This document shows, one piece after another, positions 58,021 to 64,000 of a stretch of DNA of 64,000 nucleotides; position 1 is the stretch's first letter; the number at the start of each line of letters is the position of its first letter. Position numbers and translations under genes: made by a program. Under the pieces are notes generated by a model. The model was not told where the DNA came from. It did no database searches and was given only the letters and a program-made list of their open reading frames with translations. The DNA is taken from the NCBI RefSeq assembly GCF_900169505.1, contig NZ_LT827021.1, positions 1,054,001 through 1,118,000 of the forward strand, in the 5' to 3' direction. Source of the stretch: Arabiibacter massiliensis. Its GTDB lineage: Bacteria > Actinomycetota > Coriobacteriia > Coriobacteriales > Eggerthellaceae.

Positions 58021-59364
58021 CTAGAAATAGCCTACCGGGTGCACGACGTTGTCGCGCTTGATGTCGAGGTCTGTCAGGCTCTCGTCCACGAGCTCGGCGC
58101 CGCGGCGGACGCAGGCGTTGCCGAAGCGGCGGCGCAGCTCGTCGATCGTCTCGTCCAGGTCCTCCAGCATGCGCCGGCGCGCGTCGAAGGGCAGCTCGAG
58201 CTGCTGGGGCGCGTCCATGGGCTCGAGGCTCGACGCGCGCACGTGCAGCCCGCGCAGCGGATGGCCCTCGTCGAGCGGCTCGTTCGCCGCGAGCAGCTCC
58301 CAGGCCGTGCGCGCGATCGTCCCGGTCGTGTTCGTCGCGCGGTGAAGCGTCGTCTGGCGACCGTAGCTCGAAAGGTCGCGGGCGTCGCGCACGCCCACCG
58401 ACACGGTGGACGCCCGGAAGCGCGCCTCGCGCAGCCGCTGCGCCACCGACTCCGCCAGAAGGTAGATGAGCGCCTTCGCGTCGCCGGGGCTCACGATGTC
58501 GTGCGAGCAGGTCAAACCGTTACCGAAGCTTTTCACCGTGCGGTCGACCTCGTTCCTCGCCGGGTCGTAGGCCTTCACGGGCGTCGCGTCCTCCCCGCGG
58601 GCGAACGCGCGCAGCACGAGGCCCACCTTCCCCAGGCGGCGACGTAGAAGCTCGGGCGAGGCGCACGCGAGCTCGCCGATCGTATCGATGCCCGACGAGT
58701 GCAGCTTGGCGCGGGTCGCCCGGCCCACGTACAGAAGCTCGCCCACCGGCGCGCGCCACACGAGCTCGCGGTAGTTCTCCGGCGTGACGGCCGTGACGGC
58801 GTCGGGCTTGCGCACATCGCTGCCGAACTTCGCGAAGATCTTGTTCCACGACACGCCGATGGACACCGTGCAGCCCAGCTCCGCCTTGACGCGTCCGCTG
58901 ATCTCGGCCGCCGTGCGCAGCGCGTCGCCGCCCAGAAGCGGCAGCGAGCCGGTGAGGTCGAGCCAGCACTCGTCGAGGCCGAACGGCTCCACGAGGTCGG
59001 TGTACTGGTAGTAGATGCGCCGCGCCAGGGCGGAGTAGCGCTGGTACACGTCGTAGCGCGGCGGCACCGTCACCAGGCCGGGGCACTTCGCGCGGGCCTC
59101 CCACAGCGCCTCGCCCGTCTTCACGCCGGCGGCCTTGGCCTCGGCGCTCTTGGCCAGCACGATGCCGTGGCGCGTCTCCTCGCGCCCGCCCACCACGAGC
59201 GGCACGCCCCGCAGCTCGGGGCGCTCGGCCTGCTCGACGCTCGCGTAGAACGCGTTCATGTCCGAATGGAGGATCACGCGGCCGTGGTCGACCCCCTCCG
59301 GCGAACCGATCACGCAGCCCCCGAACGTCTCGTGCTCCCGCAGTTCCCCCGCAGCCATCGCCAT
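58021..59364 (-). CDS. dinB: DNA polymerase IV (Y-family)
   Basis: A 447-residue translesion polymerase. The catalytic palm has SDMNAFYASVEQ and LDECWLDLTG (the usual SIDExxLD, here with Cys and Trp), and the SIGVSWNKIFAKFGSDVRKPD segment is intact. Helix-hairpin-helix (IDTIGELACASPELLRRRLG) and little-finger domains follow. PQQLELPF near the C-terminus is a likely beta-clamp-binding motif. The start is either 59364 or 59358; both follow GGGAGGAGGG. An N-terminal extension of about 30 residues precedes the polymerase core. Confidence 0.92.
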   Translation of the reverse strand: MAMAAGELREHETFGGCVIGSPEGVDHGRVILHSDMNAFYASVEQAERPELRGVPLVVGGREETRHGIVLAKSAEAKAAGVKTGEALWEARAKCPGLVTVPPRYDVYQRYSALARRIYYQYTDLVEPFGLDECWLDLTGSLPLLGGDALRTAAEISGRVKAELGCTVSIGVSWNKIFAKFGSDVRKPDAVTAVTPENYRELVWRAPVGELLYVGRATRAKLHSSGIDTIGELACASPELLRRRLGKVGLVLRAFARGEDATPVKAYDPARNEVDRTVKSFGNGLTCSHDIVSPGDAKALIYLLAESVAQRLREARFRASTVSVGVRDARDLSSYGRQTTLHRATNTTGTIARTAWELLAANEPLDEGHPLRGLHVRASSLEPMDAPQQLELPFDARRRMLEDLDETIDELRRRFGNACVRRGAELVDESLTDLDIKRDNVVHPVGYF

Positions 59365-59536
59365 CGCCCTCCTCCCGCATCGCCTTCTCGTCGTCTCGCA
59401 GAGAACGCATGTTCGCACATGTGGAGACCCTCCGCAAGCGAACAGACCGTGGAGTTTTAGGAACAATATTCGGCGTTTGATCAGGTCATATATGAGCGGC
59501 CAGCCCTACAGGGCCAGGTGGGTGCGCACAAGCGAG

Positions 59537-59568
59537 GCGGCCGCCTTACGAGAAGGTAAGGCGGCCGC
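59537..59568. other. 13-bp perfect stem-loop upstream of the 33-residue gene
   Basis: GCGGCCGCCTTAC (59537-59549) and its complement (59556-59568) enclose a six-base loop. No T run follows on either strand. It lies between dinB (divergent) and the small gene, so it may be a regulatory site or an RNA hairpin. Confidence 0.5.
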
Positions 59569-59643
59569 AAGGAGCCCGCAAGCGTCGCGTCAGGACGCCC
59601 GCGTAGACTGGAAGGCGTCGAACACGAGAGCGAGGAGGATGCC

Positions 59644-59745
59644 ATGGAAAAGCTGCGCGTGCTGGCGACGCTCGCCGCCATCGTCGCCGCCGTCGTGATG
59701 GAGACGCTGCTGGGACGCTTCGACCGCGCGGGCGCGCGCCCGTAG
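59644..59745 (+). CDS. 33-residue membrane peptide
   Basis: The frame starts MEKLRVLATLAAIVAAVVME and ends FDRAGARP. It is a single hydrophobic helix with charged ends, preceded by a strong GCGAGGAGG ribosome-binding site 4 bases from the ATG. It is convergent with and 7 bases from the uvrA2 stop codon. Its length is below usual gene-calling limits. Coding status rests on the ribosome-binding site and the amphipathic layout. Confidence 0.55.
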   Translation: MEKLRVLATLAAIVAAVVMETLLGRFDRAGARP

Positions 59746-59752
59746 CCCCGCC

Positions 59753-62230
59753 CTACAGCCACGCCGCCGTGGTGCCGACGCCTGAGGCGCGCAGGGCGGC
59801 GGGGGTGCCGGCGAACACCACTTCCCCGCCCGCATCGCCGCCGCCGGGGCCGAGGTCGATCACCCAGTCGGCATGGTCGATGACCTGCGGGTTGTGCTCC
59901 ACCGCCACCACGGCGCCGCCCGCGTCCACCAGGCGGTCGAGAAGCGCCAGGAGGTGCTCCACGTCCTGCGGGTGCAGCCCGCGCGTGGGCTCGTCGAGCA
60001 GGTAGAGGCTCGCGCGCCCCTTGCCGTCCGCCAGCTCGCGCGCCAGCTTGAGGCGCTGGCTCTCGCCACCGGAGAGCGTGGTGAGCGTCTGGCCCAGCAG
60101 AAGGTAGCCGAGCCCCACGTCCTCGAGGAGGCCGAGCGTGCGCGCGAGCCGCCGGGCCGCCGCGCCCTTCGCGTGCGCGCTGTCCGCGTCGGCAAAGAAG
60201 GCCCGGGTCTCCTCCACCGACATGCGCAGCACGTCGTCGATGGATTTGCCCGCGAAGCGCACGGCCAGCACCTCGTCGGAGAACCGGCGGCCGCCGCAGG
60301 CCGGGCACGTCGCCTCGACGTCGGTGAAGAACAGCATGTTGCTGGTCACCGTGCCCAGCCCCTCGCACCGCTCGCAGCGCCCGCCCGGCGCGTTGAACGA
60401 GAAGCTCCGCGCCGCGAGCCCCGCCGCCAACGCATCCTCGGAGCCCGCGAACAGCGCGCGGATGTCGGCAGCGGCCCCGGAATAGGTGGCCACGTTCGAG
60501 CGCTTCATCTTCACGAGCGGCTCCTGCCCCACGTCCACCACCCGGTCGAACCGACCCGCGCCGCGCACCGTGCCGCCCTCGAAGTCGCCGTCGCCGCGCG
60601 CGACGAGCCTGAACACGAGGGTGGACTTGCCGGAGCCGGACGGCCCCGTGACCGCGGTGAGGCAGCGGGCGGGGATGTCCACGTCGATGCCCTTGAGGTT
60701 GAACAGGCGCGCGCCGCGCACCTCCACGGCCGTCTCGCCGGCCGGGCGGAACGCCTCCTTGCGCGCGGGCGGCCGGGCGAGCCAGCGCCCCGTGGCCGAC
60801 GCGGGCTCGGCCATGACCTCGTCGAGCGTGCCGGCCGCGACGATGCGACCGCCGTGCGCGCCCGAGCCGGGGCCCAGGTCCACTACGAAGTCGGCCGCGC
60901 GCACGACGTCGGGGTCGTGCTCGATGACGAGCACGGTGTTGCCCGCGTCGCGCAGCTTCTCGAGCACGGCCACGAGGCCGCGGGTGTCCTTGGGATGGAG
61001 GCCCTGGGTGGGCTCGTCGAGGATGTAGACGACGCCGGAGAGCTCCGAGTCCAGCACGCTGGCCAGGCGCATCCGCTGCAGCTCGCCGCCGGAGAGCGTG
61101 ACCGTCTGGCGGTCGAGCGTCAGATACGAGAGCCCCACCCGCGCCAGCCGGTCGAGCTTCGTGAGCACGTCGCGCAGGTAGTCCTCCACGTCGGCGCGGT
61201 GCGCGGCGGGAAGGGACCCATCGAGCGCGCGCACCCAGTCGCGGATGCCCTCGAGCGAGGAGGCGGCCAGCTCGGGCAGCCGCGTGCCCGCCACCGTCGC
61301 CGTGCGCGCCAGCTCGCCCAGGCGCTCGCCGCCGCACACGGCGCACACTGCCTGCGAGAAGTAGCGCTCGAAGTCGCGCCCGCCCCCTTCGCGTTCCGCC
61401 CAACGGCGGCGCAGAAGCGGCACGACGCCTTCGAACCTGCCCGCGGCGGCGGTCTTCGGCTCCTCGACGCCCGGACATGCTGCGGCGAGGGCCAGGCTGG
61501 CCGTGCCGTTCAGCAGGATCTCGCGCTGCAGCGCGTCGAAGCGCGCGACGGGCGCGCCCGCAGGGTCATCCAGGCCGTAGCGCCGGCACGCCTGGCGAAA
61601 CGATTCCACCAGGTAGTCCCGGTAGCGGCCCTTCCAGAAGTCCACGGCGCCGTCCTCGAGCGTGCGGCTCTCGTCGAGCACGGCCACCAGGTTCACGTCG
61701 AGCGTCCTGCCCAGGCCCTCGCACGCCGGGCACGCGCCCTCCTTCGTGTTGAACGAGAACTGCGTGCGCGTGAGCTTGGGCATCCGATGCCCGCAGGCGG
61801 AGCAGCGCATGAACACGAGGAAGTCGTCGCCGCGCCGTTCCGTCTCCTCCTCGCAGTCGGCCGAGCAGATGCGCGCGCCGCACTCCGGGCAGGCGCGCTC
61901 GTGCAGCTTCTCGAACACCATCCGCAGGTCGGTGTACACGTCGGTGACCGTGCCCACCGTGGAGCGCGGGTTGCGGTTGCCGGAGGACTGCGAGACGAGC
62001 ACGGCCGGCGAGGCGCCCCGCACGCGCCCGACGCGCGGCTTGCGGATGCCCTCGAGCCCCATGGCCTCGAGGTACTGGCGCTGGCACTCGTTGAACAGCA
62101 CGTCCACCGCGAGCGTCGACTTGCCCGAGCCCGACACCCCCGTGAACGCGACGAGCTTCCCCTTGGGGATGGCCAGCGAGACGCCGCGCAGGTTCCCCTC
62201 GCGCGCGTCCTCGATCACGATGTCGGCCAT
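59753..62230 (-). CDS. UvrA2-type ABC ATPase
   Basis: An 825-residue UvrA paralogue with two ABC ATPase cassettes: Walker A VSGSGKST and GPSGSGKST, signatures TLSGGELQRMRLASV and TLSGGESQRLKLAREL, and Walker B VYILDEPTQGLHP and LYLLDEPTRGLHP. Zinc motifs CPEC...C and CERCEGLG...CPACGG are present. It is about 115 residues shorter than true UvrA (about 940) and lacks the UvrB-binding domain region, which defines the class II forms. These are linked to DNA-binding drug resistance or accessory repair rather than standard excision repair. The start at 62230 has an AAGGGGCG site; upstream residues run into the 62345 repeat. Confidence 0.9.
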   Translation of the reverse strand: MADIVIEDAREGNLRGVSLAIPKGKLVAFTGVSGSGKSTLAVDVLFNECQRQYLEAMGLEGIRKPRVGRVRGASPAVLVSQSSGNRNPRSTVGTVTDVYTDLRMVFEKLHERACPECGARICSADCEEETERRGDDFLVFMRCSACGHRMPKLTRTQFSFNTKEGACPACEGLGRTLDVNLVAVLDESRTLEDGAVDFWKGRYRDYLVESFRQACRRYGLDDPAGAPVARFDALQREILLNGTASLALAAACPGVEEPKTAAAGRFEGVVPLLRRRWAEREGGGRDFERYFSQAVCAVCGGERLGELARTATVAGTRLPELAASSLEGIRDWVRALDGSLPAAHRADVEDYLRDVLTKLDRLARVGLSYLTLDRQTVTLSGGELQRMRLASVLDSELSGVVYILDEPTQGLHPKDTRGLVAVLEKLRDAGNTVLVIEHDPDVVRAADFVVDLGPGSGAHGGRIVAAGTLDEVMAEPASATGRWLARPPARKEAFRPAGETAVEVRGARLFNLKGIDVDIPARCLTAVTGPSGSGKSTLVFRLVARGDGDFEGGTVRGAGRFDRVVDVGQEPLVKMKRSNVATYSGAAADIRALFAGSEDALAAGLAARSFSFNAPGGRCERCEGLGTVTSNMLFFTDVEATCPACGGRRFSDEVLAVRFAGKSIDDVLRMSVEETRAFFADADSAHAKGAAARRLARTLGLLEDVGLGYLLLGQTLTTLSGGESQRLKLARELADGKGRASLYLLDEPTRGLHPQDVEHLLALLDRLVDAGGAVVAVEHNPQVIDHADWVIDLGPGGGDAGGEVVFAGTPAALRASGVGTTAAWL

Positions 62231-62344
62231 AGGTCGCCCCTTCCTCCCAACGGTTTCACGGCGAAGGGCCATTGTACCGCGCCGCAGGGGCGGCGGACGG
62301 ATGGCGATCTCACGACGATTGTCTGAGCAGAGCTCCGGAGGCAC

Positions 62345-62498
62345 TTGCATGGAATTTGCGCCTGTGCGAGGTGTTTGCCACGGGAAACTTGCGATGGGCA
62401 AAGCTCTACCTCACGCGACCTGGCATTATGAAGAACCTCTTTCCGATTTTGCAAGTTAGCCTCGGGAAACAGCTCGCACAGGCGCACATTCCATGCAA
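62345..62498. repeat. 154-bp inverted-arm element, family shared with 27716-27865
   Basis: The 48-base arms (62345-62392, 62451-62498) pair with a handful of mismatches. The core gcgacctggcattatg is the reverse complement of the 27716 element core with one change, so the two copies have opposite orientation relative to each other. Confidence 0.75.
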
Positions 62499-62519
62499 AG
62501 GGCCAGAGCCGTTGAGCGG

Positions 62520-63995
62520 CTAGCGCGCGCACTCTGCACCGAAGTGCACGGCGGCGGCGATGGCAGCGGTCGCGAGGGCGATGCCGGCCACGACGACGGG
62601 CAGCGGCGCGAACAGCCACAACGCGAAGGACGCGGCCGCAAGCACGAGCGCCCCCTGCTCGTAGCACAGGCGCGGGCCGTTCGGGAACAGGCGTACCGCA
62701 TCGAATCCGCAGCTCAGAAGCGAACCGGCATTCAGAAGCACGGCGAGCGCGACGGCGGCCGGCAGGGAGGCGCCCGCAGGGGCCGCGATCAGCGAGACGC
62801 CGCAGGCGAGCGCCGTGGTGAGGACGAACGCGGGCAGCGCGTCCCAAACGAGGAGCTCGAGCGTGCCGAACGGCAGACGGTCGCGTACGAGGCGCACGCG
62901 CACGTCGTCGCGAAACGGCCGCGAGGCTTCGCGCACGCCCTGCTTCATCATCATGAGGGCCTGCAGCCAGAACAGGAAGAGCACCGGCCCGCCCGCCCCC
63001 AAGACGGCGAGCACCCCCAGCGGCACGACGAGCGCGCCCTGCACGAGCAGCGCGGGGATGCCGTCCCACTGCCGCAGGTGCGACAGCGCCGCACGGGCAA
63101 CGAGGGTGCGCCGCCCCTCCGCAGGCGGCAGCGAGAAGCGCACGGCGCGGTCGGCCAGTTTGCGGCGGCGCTGGTGCTCGGCCACCTGCTCCCAGGAAAG
63201 GGGCGACAGCGGGTCGAGCCCGCACAGGTCGGCGAACAGCGCGCTCTCCTCGATGACACGGGTCATGTCGATGCGCGGCGCCATGAGGGCGAACATAGCG
63301 GCAGCCGCGGCGAGGGCAAGCGCCGCGCCAGCGCCGAGTGCCGCGGCTGCGGCCGGGACGAGCAGCAGCGAGGAGTCCGCACATACCGCGAACGCGATCC
63401 AAACGGCGGCGAGCACGACGAGCAGGATCATGGCCGCCGCCGTCTTGCCCCTGCTCCAGCGCGGGCTCGCGAGCCGCACGACGCCCACGGCCCAGCCGGC
63501 CGCGACCGCCGCGCCCGCGAGCGCCGCGCAGGCGAGCGCCGCCGCCGGGACGGCTGCGGCCGCGACGCCGGCGCTCTCCAGGCCGACGCCCAGCAGGAAC
63601 CCGACGGCTCCGCCCGCGAGCACGCCGCCGAGCACCTGAGCTCCGGCCGCCACGCCCGTAAGCGCCCGCGCGCCCACCGGGCTCGCGGCCACATGTGCGA
63701 TGTCGGGATGCGACAGCTTGAGCGGCGACGTCCGTGCGCCGCCGATGCCGATGCGCGCGAAGAGAAGCACGGCTGCGATCAGCGCCGCCCGCACCGCGAG
63801 CGCGCAAGCGGCGACGCCGGCGCCCGCGAACACAGCGGCCACCGCGTCGACGAGCGCGGCGGCCATGAGCGCGAACCACACGGCGAAGAGGCCGACCGCG
63901 TACAGCTGGTAGACCCGATCCAGCGCGCCGCCCTCCTCGATGCCTGCGCCCACCAGGTGCAGAAGCCGGTTCGCCGTCCAGCGCGCGTGCCGCAC
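62520..63995 (-). CDS. polytopic membrane protein, probably ABC-2-type permease (5' end may lie outside)
   Basis: The visible 491 residues are rich in Ala, Val and Leu and contain about ten hydrophobic segments, with one cytoplasmic stretch in the middle (LCGLDPLSPLSWEQVAEHQR, about 260-330). This pattern is seen in large ABC exporter permeases, but no family motif is decisive. A GTG at 63995 could start it, yet only 5 bases remain before the window ends, so no ribosome-binding site can be checked. The true start may be further upstream. Confidence 0.6.
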   Translation of the reverse strand: MRHARWTANRLLHLVGAGIEEGGALDRVYQLYAVGLFAVWFALMAAALVDAVAAVFAGAGVAACALAVRAALIAAVLLFARIGIGGARTSPLKLSHPDIAHVAASPVGARALTGVAAGAQVLGGVLAGGAVGFLLGVGLESAGVAAAAVPAAALACAALAGAAVAAGWAVGVVRLASPRWSRGKTAAAMILLVVLAAVWIAFAVCADSSLLLVPAAAAALGAGAALALAAAAAMFALMAPRIDMTRVIEESALFADLCGLDPLSPLSWEQVAEHQRRRKLADRAVRFSLPPAEGRRTLVARAALSHLRQWDGIPALLVQGALVVPLGVLAVLGAGGPVLFLFWLQALMMMKQGVREASRPFRDDVRVRLVRDRLPFGTLELLVWDALPAFVLTTALACGVSLIAAPAGASLPAAVALAVLLNAGSLLSCGFDAVRLFPNGPRLCYEQGALVLAAASFALWLFAPLPVVVAGIALATAAIAAAVHFGAECAR

Positions 63996-64000
63996 GCGCA

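Overview
The window is high-GC (visibly about 65% or more), densely coded, and reads as a chromosome fragment from the Coriobacteriia, most likely an Eggerthella- or Gordonibacter-like gut anaerobe. This lineage call is inferred from several gene types seen together: an exported multiheme cytochrome-molybdopterin fusion, a LuxR regulator with a large membrane domain, a two-gene SufC-SufB Fe-S system, and cell-wall proteins ending in a LAxTG-type sorting signal. No rRNA, tRNA or CRISPR array was seen. Three parS-like sites (20188-20203, 45675-45690, 46735-46750) suggest the segment lies in the origin-proximal, ParB-organised part of the chromosome.

Layout. 1-1.5 kb: infC-rpmI-rplT on the minus strand, with a leader attenuator and a probable AUA start for infC. 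1.9-9 kb: a DUF454 membrane protein, a DUF285-repeat surface protein, a dihydroxyacetone kinase/ketose-bisphosphate aldolase/VOC operon, and a right-handed-repeat surface protein. 9-12.8 kb: two membrane proteins of unknown role, FetAB, and a toxin-antitoxin pair. 12.7-27.3 kb: a surface-protease island. A subtilisin-TIG-Kelch protein is translationally coupled to a giant papain-like/M30 double protease. A second subtilisin-TIG-Kelch protein lies divergent from a SnoaL-LytTR regulator. An IS110/IS1111-type element sits inside a REP repeat between them. 27.9-29.6 kb: trpB2 behind a classical attenuator whose leader peptide has three consecutive Trp codons. 29.6-35.2 kb: a redox module (heme-Mo enzyme, a split second Mo enzyme, lipoprotein, LuxR with two HTH domains) bounded by identical 20-bp direct repeats. 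35.4-41.4 kb: a complete dppABCDF oligopeptide importer. 41.7-41.8 kb: a stretch that matches Illumina Nextera adapter sequence, so the assembly join there is suspect. 41.9-50.4 kb: M16C peptidase, second toxin-antitoxin pair, sufCB, larB-larC1 and an orphan amino-acid-binding lipoprotein with a structured leader. 51-64 kb: comF, a DUF559 protein between two identical long hairpins, a processive glycosyltransferase, ahcY, a pentapeptide-repeat protein, dinB, a UvrA2-type ATPase and a truncated membrane protein at the right edge.

How the parts work together. Surface proteolysis (three large exported proteases), intracellular peptide degradation (M16C) and peptide import (Dpp) form a coherent protein-scavenging theme. 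The redox module and Fe-S assembly fit anaerobic respiration. Intergenic space is rich in repeats: a REP family (tgtcatcctgagcgg-type) that ends two genes and is translated inside larB, two long-hairpin copies around the DUF559 gene, and several 130-170-bp elements with 26-48-bp inverted arms, two of which share a core.
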